Part shown: in pieces, positions 23,772-33,043 of the stretch
Layout: each line of letters opens with the position of its first letter
Position numbering within the stretch: position 1 is the stretch's first letter
Program-made: the position numbers and the translations under genes
Notes under the pieces: generated by a model
What the model saw: only the letters and a program-made list of their open reading frames with translations
Database searches by the model: none
Told to the model about the DNA's origin: nothing
Source of the DNA: CAYVUM01 sp964619055
Lineage (GTDB): Bacteria; Pseudomonadota; Alphaproteobacteria; Rhodospirillales; Defluviicoccaceae
Length of the DNA stretch: 64,000 nt
Assembly: GCA_964619055.1 (NCBI GenBank)
Contig: CAZUDB010000006.1
Span: 1-64,000, forward strand
Reading direction: 5' to 3'

Positions 23772-26087
23772 TCAGCGGACAGGTTCGGTCTGGTCAGCTT
23801 TCTTTCGCCGGGGCTTTGCCGGCGGCTTGACCTCACCCTCCGGGTAATCGAAAGTCATCTTGCTGTCCTGGACATCGACGCGCACCGTACCGCCCCGGGA
23901 CAATCGACCAAACAGCAGTTCCTCCGCCAGCGGACGTTTGATGTGCTCCTGGATGATCCGCGCCAACGGCCGGGCGCCGTAACGCTGGTCGTAGCCCTTA
24001 CGGGCAAGCCATTCCCGAGCATTGTCTGTCAGTTCGATCACTACATGACGGTCAGCAAGCTGTACCTCCAGCTGCATGACGAACTTATCAACGACCTGTC
24101 CGATCACTTTCGGCGGTAGGGACGCGAAGGCGATGACCGCGTCCAGGCGATTCCGGAATTCCGGTGAGAAGGCGCGCTCGATGGCCTCCGTGTCGTCCCC
24201 CTCCCGCATCTCCCGCTCGAAGCCGATAGCGGGCTTGGCAAGCTCGGCGGCCCCGGCGTTGGTGGTCATGATCAAAACCACATTGCGGAAATCGACGGTC
24301 TTGCCGTTGTGATCGGTGAGCTTTCCGTGATCCATAACTTGGAGCAGGATGTTGAACAGATCTGGATGGGCCTTTTCGATTTCATCCAGCAGCAACACCG
24401 CATGAGGCTGCTTGTCGATCGCGTCCGTGAGCAGTCCGCCCTGATCGAAGCCGACGTAGCCGGGGGGAGCGCCGATCAGACGGGAGACGGTGTGCCGCTC
24501 CATGTATTCGGACATATCGAAGCGGATCAACTCGATCCCGAGCACCCGTGCCAGTTGGCGGGCCACCTCGGTTTTGCCGACCCCGGTGGGGCCAGAGAAC
24601 AGATAGCAGCCGATGGGCTTTTCAGGGTCACGCAGCCCGGCCCTGGCCAGCTTGATGGCGCTCGCCAAGGCATCAATGGCGTTGTCCTGGCCAAACACCA
24701 CCGTCTTCAGGTCGCGCTCCAAGGTTTGCAGCACTTTACGATCGTCGGATGACACGCTTTTTGGCGGGATTCGCGCAATCTTCGCCACCACTTCTTCCAC
24801 ATCGCGGACCGTGACCGTGTTGCGCCGTTTCCCCGGCGGCAGCACCATGCGAGAGGCTCCGACCTCGTCAATCACGTCGATGGCTTTATCCGGCAACTTG
24901 CGGTCATTGATGTAGCGCGATGCCAACTCGACGGAGGCGCGAAGCGCTTCGCTCGTGTACTTAACTTGGTGATGTGCTTCGAAGTACGGCTTCAAGCCGC
25001 GCAAAATCTTGACCGTGTCCTCGATCGAGGGCTCGTAAATATCGATCTTCTGAAAGCGGCGAACTAGTGCCCGGTCCTTTTCGAAGTGGTTGCGATATTC
25101 CTTGTAGGTGGTCGAGCCGACACAGCGAAGACTACCCGACGCCAACGACGGCTTCAGAATGTTCGAGGCATCCATGGAACCGCCGCTGGTCGCGCCCGCG
25201 CCCACGACGGTGTGGATTTCATCGATGAACAGAATCGCACCCGGGGTCGCCTCCAGCTCGGAGATGACGTTCTTCAGGCGTTCCTCGAAATCACCGCGGT
25301 AGCGAGTACCGGCCAGCAGTGCCCCCATATCGAGTGCGAAGATCACTGCATCCTGCAGGACTTCTGGCACCTCGCCCATCACGATCCGGCGCGCGAGACC
25401 TTCGGCTATGGCCGTTTTGCCGACGCCAGGGTCGCCCACATACAACGGATTGTTCTTACTACGTCGACAGAGGATTTGAATTGTCCGCTCGATTTCGGCG
25501 TCACGCCCGATCAGTGGGTCGATGCGGCCTTCCGCAGCCTTGCCGTTAAGGTCAACACAATAGGCCTCTAGAGCTTCGTGACCTTTGCGCACGACTTTTT
25601 CGGCACTGCTCTCCTCATCGGAACCTTGCACCGGTTTGCGACGAGCTTCGCCGGGGACCTTCGAGATGCCGTGGGCGATGAAGTTGACCGCATCAAGCCG
25701 CGTCATCTCCTGGCTTTGCAAGAAGTAAACGGCATGCGATTCGCGCTCGGAAAACAGTGCAACCAGCACGTTAGCGCCGGTGACTTCTTCACGCCCGGAA
25801 GATTGAACGTGAATTACCGACCGCTGGACAACTCGCTGAAAGCTCGCTGTCGGCTTGGGGTCGACACGCGAGGACGTCTTAAGACCATCCAATTCGCTGT
25901 CAACGAATTCCGCCAAATCATTGCGCAGCTGTTCAAGATCAATGCCGCAGGCTTTTAAGACGGGAACAGCATCATCGTCTTCGGCAAGGGCAAGGAGAAG
26001 GTGCTCCAAAGTCGCGTATTCATGTTTGCGCTCAGTCGCCAGGGCGAGAGCGCGGTGGAGTGTTTGCTCCAGGGTTCGCGACAGCAT
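23772..26087 (-). CDS. clpA: ATP-dependent Clp protease ATP-binding subunit ClpA
   Basis: AAA+ unfoldase of 771 residues that feeds substrates to ClpP. The N-terminal Clp-N repeats (SRTLEQTLHRALALATERKH...) bind the adaptor ClpS. Walker A motifs are GDPGVGKTA (first module) and GPTGVGKTE (second). Walker B is ILFIDEIH in module 1 and LLLDEIEKAHPD in module 2. A C-terminal IGFERE-containing loop matches the ClpP-binding IGF loop. A GGAGG site lies 4 bp before ATG 26087. The clpS stop is only 8 bp upstream, so clpS-clpA is one transcript. Confidence 0.97.
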   Translation of the reverse strand: MLSRTLEQTLHRALALATERKHEYATLEHLLLALAEDDDAVPVLKACGIDLEQLRNDLAEFVDSELDGLKTSSRVDPKPTASFQRVVQRSVIHVQSSGREEVTGANVLVALFSERESHAVYFLQSQEMTRLDAVNFIAHGISKVPGEARRKPVQGSDEESSAEKVVRKGHEALEAYCVDLNGKAAEGRIDPLIGRDAEIERTIQILCRRSKNNPLYVGDPGVGKTAIAEGLARRIVMGEVPEVLQDAVIFALDMGALLAGTRYRGDFEERLKNVISELEATPGAILFIDEIHTVVGAGATSGGSMDASNILKPSLASGSLRCVGSTTYKEYRNHFEKDRALVRRFQKIDIYEPSIEDTVKILRGLKPYFEAHHQVKYTSEALRASVELASRYINDRKLPDKAIDVIDEVGASRMVLPPGKRRNTVTVRDVEEVVAKIARIPPKSVSSDDRKVLQTLERDLKTVVFGQDNAIDALASAIKLARAGLRDPEKPIGCYLFSGPTGVGKTEVARQLARVLGIELIRFDMSEYMERHTVSRLIGAPPGYVGFDQGGLLTDAIDKQPHAVLLLDEIEKAHPDLFNILLQVMDHGKLTDHNGKTVDFRNVVLIMTTNAGAAELAKPAIGFEREMREGDDTEAIERAFSPEFRNRLDAVIAFASLPPKVIGQVVDKFVMQLEVQLADRHVVIELTDNAREWLARKGYDQRYGARPLARIIQEHIKRPLAEELLFGRLSRGGTVRVDVQDSKMTFDYPEGEVKPPAKPRRKKADQTEPVR

Positions 26088-26095
26088 TGCGCCTC

Positions 26096-26458
26096 CTATT
26101 CTCCCCCGTCCTTTTCGATCGTGCACTGAAGTGGATGCTGGTGCTGCCGGGCAAGCCCCATGACCTGATTAACTTTGGTCTCGGCAACCTCATATGTAAA
26201 CACGCCGCATACGCCGACGCCACGATGGTGGACGTGCAGCATTATCCGAACCGCTTCTTCGTGGGCCTTGCCGAAAAATCGTTCAAGGACGTGAACGACA
26301 AACTCCATTGGGGTGTAGTCGTCATTCAGCATCAAAACCTTGTACATGGAGGGCTTTTTGGTCTTCGGGCGCGGCTTGGTGACTACGCCGACCGAAGGCA
26401 CCCCCGGAGTGGAGGGCGGTAGGGTTGGCGGCATTTTCGGTTTGTCGCCTTCGCTCAT
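26096..26458 (-). CDS. clpS: ATP-dependent Clp protease adaptor ClpS
   Basis: N-end-rule adaptor of 120 residues. After a Pro-rich N-terminal tail of about 37 residues, the core reads MYKVLMLNDDYTPMEFV, with the Asn-Asp pair that binds the substrate's N-terminal amine. Then come VLERFFGKAHEEAVRIMLHVHHRG and VGVCGVFTYEVAETKV. All the expected pocket residues are present. It is directly upstream of clpA on the same strand. Confidence 0.96.
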   Translation of the reverse strand: MSEGDKPKMPPTLPPSTPGVPSVGVVTKPRPKTKKPSMYKVLMLNDDYTPMEFVVHVLERFFGKAHEEAVRIMLHVHHRGVGVCGVFTYEVAETKVNQVMGLARQHQHPLQCTIEKDGGE

Positions 26459-26829
26459 CAGCCTAACCCGTCTCCCTCCAATCTATCGCCGTCGCCAGCG
26501 GTGGATCGGCGATGTCATGACTTGAACATGGGTCGCACGACCGCCACCGCCACCCCGAATATATCGCATTCCTGCGTAGACGGAAGAGGCGCAGTCCTCC
26601 CTGAGGAAATGGACCACGACCTCGTTTCCGCGCAGGCCGTTACACCGTTCCGTCGATTGGCTTGAGGACGATCGCCTGTCGCCCGTAGACAAAAGCGCGC
26701 GGTGCGAGCCTCCGAAGTGGGGCACAACTGATATGCCTTGTCCTGCGCATCTTGATTGCAACGTAAACAAAGGAAACGCCCGGCGGCTTTCGCCGCCGGG
26801 CGCCCGTGGCGGCCCGAACAGGGGGCGGG
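26459..26829. other. Intergenic region between clpS and the phasin-like gene
   Basis: About 370 bp. It holds the terminator of the phasin-like gene at its right end (26778-26801) and presumably the clpS promoter nearer 26460-26600. I see no gene I can support; small frames here lack ribosome sites and recognisable motifs. Confidence 0.45.
26778..26801 (-). terminator. Intrinsic terminator of the phasin-like gene
   Basis: GCCCGGCGGC and GCCGCCGGGC form a perfect 10-bp stem with a 4-nt loop, followed on the minus strand by the T-rich GTTTCCTTTGTTTACG. It lies 29 bp after the phasin-like stop codon. Confidence 0.85.
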
Positions 26830-27198
26830 TCAGGCCGCCGCAGCTGAAACTGCTTCGTCGAAAACGCGGTGAGCGTGTTGCGAATAGGGGCTGACCGCGT
26901 CCTCCGCGATCTCCATCGCCATGGTGGACAGCAAGACGGAGTGACAAACGGCTCGGCCGACGCTGCTCCGGACCACGTTGAGCTCAAGCTCTACCAGCGC
27001 GGCCGGCGTCCGCACGGTCGCGAGCGTCCGCGCGATACGAACGCAGTCCTCATAAGACATCCACGCAAGCCCGACGGCCGCGGCTTGGAACGCGCGGCAG
27101 CCCCGATTGCAAATCGTCGCTGACATCAACGTTGCCTGGGCAATCCCAAACAAATCGTCGTTGGCACGCGACAAGACACTCAAAGGTTGCGGGCGCAT
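26830..27198 (-). CDS. Phasin-like protein
   Basis: A 122-residue, mostly helical protein. The pattern ANDDLFGIAQATLMSATICN, then a long central helix, then a Pro turn (DAVSPYSQHAHRVFDEAV) resembles the phasin family, which coats polyhydroxyalkanoate granules. Three or four Cys are unusual for a phasin. No PHA synthase gene is in the window. ATG 27198 is used; an in-frame GTG/ATG at 27234/27231 would add 12 residues. A clear terminator follows it. Confidence 0.6.
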   Translation of the reverse strand: MRPQPLSVLSRANDDLFGIAQATLMSATICNRGCRAFQAAAVGLAWMSYEDCVRIARTLATVRTPAALVELELNVVRSSVGRAVCHSVLLSTMAMEIAEDAVSPYSQHAHRVFDEAVSAAAA

Positions 27199-27498
27199 AT
27201 TATTGACCACTCTTGGCGTTGCCGGCATCACCACACAACATTCGGCATTATGCGCGTTTCTTTCTTTCGCCGTATGCGATCAAGTTCCCGTATCATCCAG
27301 ACGCAACCTTCACGACCCGCAGCGCACAGATGAGGGGCAGCAGCAACATCAATTTCGAAACCAAGAGGTAAACGCTAACCGAGAAAGCATCTCAGAATCA
27401 ACAGTGTTTTCGACATAACTGCATCAACAGATGTAGAGCCATGAGCGTGATGCGATCCTGACCTCTAACGGAATCATAAGTTGCAGTAGCCGATGCCG
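27199..27498. other. Intergenic region between pgm and the phasin-like gene
   Basis: About 300 bp downstream of pgm and upstream of the phasin-like gene, both on the minus strand. I see no clear promoter boxes, terminator with a T-run, or RNA gene. A short plus-strand frame overlapping it looks spurious. Confidence 0.4.
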
Positions 27499-29130
27499 TC
27501 ATGTAATCACTGTCGGCGCATTTCGTCCGGTCCTCAGCTCAATTTCCGCCAGGGCGTTGGCAAGGACGATCAATTCCGCCAGAGCAGTTTGCGTCGGTTG
27601 ACTGTGCAAGCTTGGATCGGGCTCGTAGCGCTCCAAATAAACACGGAGTGTTGCCCCTTCAGTCCCCGTGCCCGACAGTCGATAGACGATTCGTGACCCG
27701 TGGCTGAAGCCGATACGAAGCCCCTGGCCCGTGGACACGCTGTTGTCGATCGGGTCAACGTAAGAGAAATCGTCGGCAAACTGCACCTCATAGTTACCAA
27801 ATCTTCGGCCAACCAAGCTACTAAGCCGCTCTTTCACGTTGGCCATCAATTCTTGGGCAGATTCTGACGCGACGGCCTCGTAATCATGGCGGGAATATAC
27901 ATTCCGCCCAAATTGTCGCCAGTGCTCATGGACGATATCGGCCACCGATTGCCTGCGCGCCGCGATAACATTCAGCCAGAACAGCACGGCCCATAGACCA
28001 TCTTTCTCCCGTACGTGGTTTGAGCCGGTGCCAAAGCTCTCTTCACCACACAAGGTTGCGCGATCGGCATCCAGGAGATTGCCGAAGAACTTCCAGCCGG
28101 TTGGCGTCTCAAAGCACTCGATGCCAAGCGCTGCGGCAACCCGATCCGCCGCTTGGCTCGTCGGCATGGAGCGGGCGATCCCCGCAAGCCCGGAGCGATA
28201 GCCGGGAGCAAGGGACGCGTTGGCTGCAAGCACAGCCAAGCTGTCACTTGGCGTAACGAAAAAGCTCTTGCCAATGACCATGTTACGGTCGCCGTCACCA
28301 TCCGAGGCGGCACCGAAGGCAAGTCCATCCACGGAATCCACACGTTCGACCAATTCGTGAGCGTGGACCAGGTTCGGGTCCGGATGGCCACCACCGAAGT
28401 CCTCCAAGGGCTCGGCATTGATGACCGTGCCAGCGGGCGCTCCCAAGCGACGCTCCAGAATCTCTTGGGCATAGGGCCCGGTCACCGCATGCATGGGATC
28501 GAAGCACATCCCGAAACCGCTTTTGAAAAGATCCGCAATTGCATCGAAGTCAAATAGCGTTTCCATCAGCGCCGCATAATCGGCGACGGGGTCAAACACC
28601 TCGATTGCCATGCCGTCCATGTCCGAAGCACCGATCCGGTCAAGGTCCACATCTGGCACGCGCGCTATTCGATAGCTGGTAAGCGACGATGTTCGCTTAA
28701 AAATCGCATCCGTGACCTTCTCCGGTGCCGGCCCACCATTGGAGACGTTGTACTTGATTCCGAAATCTTCCGTCGGCCCGCCCGAGTTGTGGCTGGCGGA
28801 CAGAACAATGCCGCCGAAGGCTTGGTGCTTGCGAATCACACACGATGTGGCCGGGGTCGACAAAATGCCGCCACGCCCAACGAGAACTCGTCCGAATCCG
28901 TTGGCGACAGCCATTTTCAGGATGGTCTGAATCGCTGTTCGATTGTGGTAACGACCGTCGCCGCCGACCACCAGCGTCTGCCCACCGTAGCCTTCCAAAG
29001 AATCGAAAATCGCCTGGACAAAATTCTCCAGATAGTTGGGCTGCTGAAACACCGCCACCTTCTTCCGAAGCCCCGAGGTCCCTGGCTTTTGGCCCTCGTA
29101 TGGTGTGGTCGAAACGGTTTCGATCGTCAT
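27499..29130 (-). CDS. pgm: Phosphoglucomutase (alpha-D-glucose phosphate-specific)
   Basis: Interconverts glucose 1-phosphate and glucose 6-phosphate, feeding UDP-glucose and glycogen or LPS sugars; 543 residues. The phosphoserine loop is LSASHNSGGP with catalytic Ser113. The metal-binding loop is SDGDGDRNMV, the sugar-binding loop includes CGEESFGTGSNHVREKDG, and the phosphate-binding RLSGTGTEGATLR lies near the C-terminus. The N-terminal VSTTPYEGQKPGTSGLRKKV is the usual start. It is a single gene on the minus strand, divergent from the D,D-carboxypeptidase. Confidence 0.96.
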   Translation of the reverse strand: MTIETVSTTPYEGQKPGTSGLRKKVAVFQQPNYLENFVQAIFDSLEGYGGQTLVVGGDGRYHNRTAIQTILKMAVANGFGRVLVGRGGILSTPATSCVIRKHQAFGGIVLSASHNSGGPTEDFGIKYNVSNGGPAPEKVTDAIFKRTSSLTSYRIARVPDVDLDRIGASDMDGMAIEVFDPVADYAALMETLFDFDAIADLFKSGFGMCFDPMHAVTGPYAQEILERRLGAPAGTVINAEPLEDFGGGHPDPNLVHAHELVERVDSVDGLAFGAASDGDGDRNMVIGKSFFVTPSDSLAVLAANASLAPGYRSGLAGIARSMPTSQAADRVAAALGIECFETPTGWKFFGNLLDADRATLCGEESFGTGSNHVREKDGLWAVLFWLNVIAARRQSVADIVHEHWRQFGRNVYSRHDYEAVASESAQELMANVKERLSSLVGRRFGNYEVQFADDFSYVDPIDNSVSTGQGLRIGFSHGSRIVYRLSGTGTEGATLRVYLERYEPDPSLHSQPTQTALAELIVLANALAEIELRTGRNAPTVIT

Positions 29131-29553
29131 GTTGTTCTGTCTCCCCCCGCTTGGACCCTCAGCGCTTTAGAGTGCTGATCGGCTGGTTGCGGTGATTCGC
29201 GATCTTCGATCCCCTGAACTTTGTTTTAGCAAGGCCAGGGGGCCAACGCCAACCGCCATTGTGCATCTGCGAAAGATCTCCAGGTTGCGATCACAAAGGG
29301 CGGCGAAATCGGCAGATTGTCGGAATTGTTCTTCCGATTTAACAGATCATTAGCCATAGGTTGGCAGCGTTGTCGAGGCGCCAACGATCGGCTGTGGGCC
29401 TGGCTGGCGTGAGCATCAAACCGGGCTCAATGCCCTTGATCATCGCAGATGGCATTCCGCGCTTGTAAGTAAGCCAGTCGTTCCATAATGATTGATGGCA
29501 TTCGTGGGACGATTCTCTGCTCAAACTGAGACGCGGCGACAACGAGAGGGACA
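29131..29553. other. Divergent region between pgm and the carboxypeptidase gene
   Basis: About 420 bp holding both promoters. A short hairpin TCGGAA/TTCCGA (29320-29337) is followed by TTTAAC, but it belongs to neither gene's 3' end. A GAGAGGGAC ribosome site precedes 29554. No coding frame is supportable here. Confidence 0.4.
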
Positions 29554-31017
29554 ATGAAACCTCGCTTTCAGTCTTTACTTTGGGTGATCTGTATCGGCGT
29601 TTTTTGTTGGCTTGCTGCCGATGTACAGGTCGTCCAGGCTGCGCCAAAAACAGCATCGCTGGTCATCGACGCCGACAGCGGACGCATTTTGCATAGTCGC
29701 AATATTGACGCCCGTCGCCACCCGGCCTCATTGACCAAGATGATGACGCTGTACATGGTATTCGATGCGTTGGAGCAAGGGCGGTTGCGCCTCAATCAGA
29801 AACTGAAGGTTTCCGCCAACGCTGCGGCGCGGCCTCCATCGAAATTGGCGCTGAAGCGTGGGCAGACGATCACCGTCAAACAAGCTATCTACGCCCTTGT
29901 GACAAAATCGGCCAACGATGTCGCCACGGTTGTTGGAGAGACCTTGAACGGCAGTGAAGCCGCGTTTGCGCGCGCCATGACCGCAAAGGCTCGTTCGCTG
30001 GGGATGTCCCGAACAACATTTCGCAACGCTTCCGGGCTGCCGGACCCCAAGCAGGTGACGACCGCGCGTGACATGGCGCGCTTGGCTCTCGCTCTGCTCG
30101 ATCATTATCCCGAGCAATACGGTGTCTTCCGCACCCGCTCATTTTCCTTTCGTGGCAAGACCTATAAGAACCACAACAAGCTGTTGACCAGCTTCAGCGG
30201 CACCGACGGTATCAAGACCGGCTACATTCGCGCATCTGGCTTCAACCTTGTGGCATCGGCAAAGCGGGGTGGGACCCGGCTCATTGCGATCGTCTTTGGT
30301 GGCAAGACTGCAGCACAACGCAACAGGAAGGTGAGTGCCCTCCTTGAACAGGGTTTTCGCGCGGCACGACGCCTCGGTCCGCAACGACTTTCGAGCCTGT
30401 CGCAGCGCGACGCCGTAGCAGCCCCGCCGTCTCCAAGGCTATCGCCGGCGGCCGGCTCTTGGGGTGTTCAGGTGGGCGCGTTTCGTTCCCGGAATTCGGC
30501 GGTCCGAACGGCGCGTGCTGCTGCTTCCCTAACATCTGGCGTCATGCCCGACGCGGTTGTCGCCGTGGAACAGACCGAGGGCGGTACGGCAACCAGCTTC
30601 CATTTGGCCCGCCTCGTCGGCACTGACCGGGCCCAAGCCTATGAAGCCTGTTCGGTCCTGGAGGCGGACGGTTACCGCTGTCTCGTCGTAAAATTAAAGA
30701 AATCCCCGACCGAAGTTGGATATGCCATCTCACCGGCGCAAGATAAGCCAACATCATCGTTGTCAGCCCGCGGTACGTGGGGGGTACAAGTGGGTGCGTT
30801 CTCTGCTCCATCGTCGGCAGAGCGAGTGTTGCAAGCGGCTATTGCAGCCGTTCCGGAACCGCTTAGCGGTGGGTCCTTGAACGTGGTCCCAATTCCACGC
30901 AAGGAAAAGTCAACCCTCTACGGCGCCCGTGTCATTGGGATTACCCGCAACCAAGCTTACGACGCCTGCCGTCGTCTCGCCGACAACGATTTCCGGTGCA
31001 TGGTGGTGCGGCTTTAG
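29554..31017 (+). CDS. D-alanyl-D-alanine carboxypeptidase with two SPOR domains
   Basis: Exported penicillin-binding protein of 487 residues. A signal segment (residues 1-30) precedes the S11-type peptidase domain. The catalytic motifs are S59-L-T-K62, S119-A-N121 and K221-T-G223. After a Pro/Ser linker (about 285-300) come two SPOR domains, residues 302-381 and 408-487, each opening with (G/T)WGVQVGAF and ending in a C-x-VV-(K/R)-L strand. SPOR domains bind denuded glycan strands at the division site, so this enzyme is probably targeted to the septum (inference). Two tandem SPOR copies are unusual; one is common in alphaproteobacterial homologues. Confidence 0.93.
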   Translation: MKPRFQSLLWVICIGVFCWLAADVQVVQAAPKTASLVIDADSGRILHSRNIDARRHPASLTKMMTLYMVFDALEQGRLRLNQKLKVSANAAARPPSKLALKRGQTITVKQAIYALVTKSANDVATVVGETLNGSEAAFARAMTAKARSLGMSRTTFRNASGLPDPKQVTTARDMARLALALLDHYPEQYGVFRTRSFSFRGKTYKNHNKLLTSFSGTDGIKTGYIRASGFNLVASAKRGGTRLIAIVFGGKTAAQRNRKVSALLEQGFRAARRLGPQRLSSLSQRDAVAAPPSPRLSPAAGSWGVQVGAFRSRNSAVRTARAAASLTSGVMPDAVVAVEQTEGGTATSFHLARLVGTDRAQAYEACSVLEADGYRCLVVKLKKSPTEVGYAISPAQDKPTSSLSARGTWGVQVGAFSAPSSAERVLQAAIAAVPEPLSGGSLNVVPIPRKEKSTLYGARVIGITRNQAYDACRRLADNDFRCMVVRL

Positions 31018-31427
31018 CGCACGGCGGCCCGTTTCTGTCGTCGCACCGTTCCGTTCTTACAGCATTTCCACACCTCTGAGCGCAGCGAGCCGTCCACGGG
31101 GCGGCTTTCTGGCTATGGACCCGAATCATCGTCGATTCGAGTGCTGCTCGGGTGCGTCAACACCACAGCCGATAATGTTCTTTTTTTATTCTCCCTAGAT
31201 AATGTACCCTGCTCTAAGCAGAAGGACCAGCGGTGCTATGATGCACATCGCGGCCGTATATCTGAGTTTTTTTCCACAAGATATTGCGCCCTCACCCACA
31301 TATTGTAGTTCAAACCGTAAGCCATCCCCGATATCGTGTGTGCGAATCACAGCGCATCTGCTGACCAACCGGTCGGCGCCAATGGCGATCCGCCCGCAAC
31401 CGCCACACGAGTCAAGGAAGGCTGGTC
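31018..31427. other. Intergenic region upstream of gcrA
   Basis: About 410 bp. A run of T (31181-31190) after weak pairing GGTG/CACC may terminate the carboxypeptidase transcript. GANTC sites, the CcrM methylation target, lie at 31344-31348 and 31409-31413, close to gcrA. No gene is supportable here. Confidence 0.45.
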
Positions 31428-31790
31428 ATGTCTGGTGAATGGACTCCCGAACGCACCGCAGCACTCATCGCCCTGTGGGGTGAGGATTTGTCGACCAGCG
31501 AAATTGGTCGGCGACTGGGAATTACGAAGAATGCCGTTATCGGCAAGGTGCATCGGCTCGGGTTACCGCAGCGCCGCCCCTCACCCAAGCCGCGTGAAGA
31601 GGACGTCGTCCACTATCTTCGGCTGGACGGCTTAAGCCACGGCATGTGCAGCTGGCCCATTGGTGAGCCGGGCGATCCCCAATTTCATTTTTGCGGTGAG
31701 CCGGCGGTCGAAGGCAAACCGTACTGCAGAAAGCACTGTGCGGTGGCCTACATCAAGATTCGCGAGGCGAAAAAGGGCTCCGCGGCGTAA
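31428..31790 (+). CDS. gcrA: Cell cycle regulator GcrA
   Basis: Alphaproteobacterial transcription cofactor of 120 residues that binds RNA polymerase sigma-70 and methylated GANTC sites. The N-terminal HTH-like part (WTPERTAALIALWGEDLSTSEIGRRLG then TKNAVIGKVHRLGLP) is diagnostic. The C-terminal domain shows MCSWPIGEPGDPQFHFCGEP and YCRKHC, which may bind metal. AAGGAAGG precedes the ATG at 31428. Its presence places the organism in Alphaproteobacteria. It converges on rsfS. Confidence 0.96.
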   Translation: MSGEWTPERTAALIALWGEDLSTSEIGRRLGITKNAVIGKVHRLGLPQRRPSPKPREEDVVHYLRLDGLSHGMCSWPIGEPGDPQFHFCGEPAVEGKPYCRKHCAVAYIKIREAKKGSAA

Positions 31791-31958
31791 CAGTTGAGGT
31801 CGCGGTGACCTGGGTACCCAGGCACAACAAGGCTTTTCTCCAGCCACGATCGTGCCATTGCCAAGGATGAGTCAGGTCGAGGCCCGGAGCCTGCCCCGTC
31901 TTCTGTCTTGGGTAAGTTCAACCCGCGTGCCGGAAGCGGAGCAGGCTGTTGAGACGGA

Positions 31959-32312
31959 CTATCCAGTCTGCACGCTGACAGCCGGCGCCGCCCACATTTT
32001 TTCGAGACCATAAAAGGACCGAACCTCGGGCCTGAACACGTGCACGACGATATCACCCGCATCGATCAGGACCCAATCGCATTGGGTCATTCCTTCGATC
32101 GTGGGAACGCGAACCCCGCCGCTCTTGAGCCGCTCTTGAAGGTGCTGTGCGATCGCTCCAACGTGGCGTTGTGAGCGCCCGCTGGCGATGACCATAAAGT
32201 CCGCGATGCTCGACTTACCCGCGAGATCGATGACAGCGACATCTTCGGCCTTATCATCATCGAGGCACCGCTCAATAACCGACAACAGCGTTTGTGCTGT
32301 GCCGGTTGCCAT
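31959..32312 (-). CDS. rsfS: Ribosomal silencing factor RsfS
   Basis: A 117-residue factor that binds uL14 and blocks subunit joining in starved cells. DDKAEDVAVIDLAGKSSIADFMVIASGRSQRHV, then MTQCDWVLIDAGDIVVHVF and PEVRSFYGLEKMW cover the whole family. The ATG at 32312 shares one base with the nadD stop (TGATG), so the two are translationally coupled. proA-nadD-rsfS form one minus-strand operon. Confidence 0.96.
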   Translation of the reverse strand: MATGTAQTLLSVIERCLDDDKAEDVAVIDLAGKSSIADFMVIASGRSQRHVGAIAQHLQERLKSGGVRVPTIEGMTQCDWVLIDAGDIVVHVFRPEVRSFYGLEKMWAAPAVSVQTG

Positions 32313-33043
32313 CAGGATCGTGTTGATAGCCGCGTCTCCTTCACCTGCTGATCCTTCGCCCTGGCGACACTGTCGCCGGCCCTGAGCCGCTCCGGTCGCC
32401 CAACCGCTCGCGCGGCCCGAATCTGGGTGGCCGAAGCCGCATGTGGTCGGGTGTTGAGAAACACCCACGACGGCGGTTCCAAGTCGGCAAGTTCCCGGGC
32501 CTGTGATTGTGGTATTCGTGACGCCGCAAAAAGATCCGCCGCCTGCCCGGATAACGCACGCTCAGAGTAGGATGGCCGAGGAAACACCGCAATGGGCACC
32601 CGCTGGAAGAGATCCTGCCAGCCTTTCCAGTGGGGTATCTGAACCATATTGTCGGCGCCCATGAGCCAAACGAAGCGGATCACTGGGAATCGCTCCTGGA
32701 GCGCCGCAACGGTTTCCACAGTGTAGACCGTGCCGAGCTCAGCCTCGACGCCGGTGACAGTGATGCGCGGGTGGTTTGCAACCTCGGCCGCCGCCATGAT
32801 TCGCTCGGCCATGGGCGCCATTTCGGCTTTGCCCTTCAGCGGGTTTTGCGGCGACACCAACCACCAAACAGCGTCCAAAGCCAAAAGCCGAAGCGCCGAG
32901 ACGGAAATGAAGCGATGACCGTCATGGGCGGGATTGAACGAGCCGCCCAAAAGGCCGACGCGCCGGATCTGCTGCTCGTTGCCAATACGCGACTGGAGCT
33001 GCGTCAATTCACGGTGAGTGTTCCAGGTCGTCACGGCCGGCAC
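32312..33043 (-). CDS. nadD: Nicotinate-nucleotide adenylyltransferase NadD
   Basis: Converts nicotinate mononucleotide and ATP to deamido-NAD; 243 residues. The nucleotidyltransferase motif is LLGGSFNPAHDGHRF, and FVWLMGADNMVQIPHWKGW and a C-terminal SATQIRAA (ISxTxxR-like) match NadD. The GTG at 33043 overlaps the last 13 bp of proA; a start nearer RRVGLLGGSF is possible. The C-terminal about 30 residues are basic and extend past the usual end. It lies between proA and rsfS. Confidence 0.94.
   Translation of the reverse strand: MPAVTTWNTHRELTQLQSRIGNEQQIRRVGLLGGSFNPAHDGHRFISVSALRLLALDAVWWLVSPQNPLKGKAEMAPMAERIMAAAEVANHPRITVTGVEAELGTVYTVETVAALQERFPVIRFVWLMGADNMVQIPHWKGWQDLFQRVPIAVFPRPSYSERALSGQAADLFAASRIPQSQARELADLEPPSWVFLNTRPHAASATQIRAARAVGRPERLRAGDSVARAKDQQVKETRLSTRS

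Noticed and set aside
27107..27418. Plus-strand 103-residue frame next to the phasin-like gene
   Set aside because: No ribosome site or family resemblance and mostly antisense to the phasin-like gene.
29339..29656. Minus-strand frame overlapping the carboxypeptidase start
   Set aside because: Low-complexity Ser/Arg product antisense to a clear signal peptide; a shadow frame.
31809..31822. CCTGGGTACCCAGG palindrome between gcrA and rsfS as a terminator
   Set aside because: A perfect palindrome without a loop or a T-run; not a usable intrinsic terminator.
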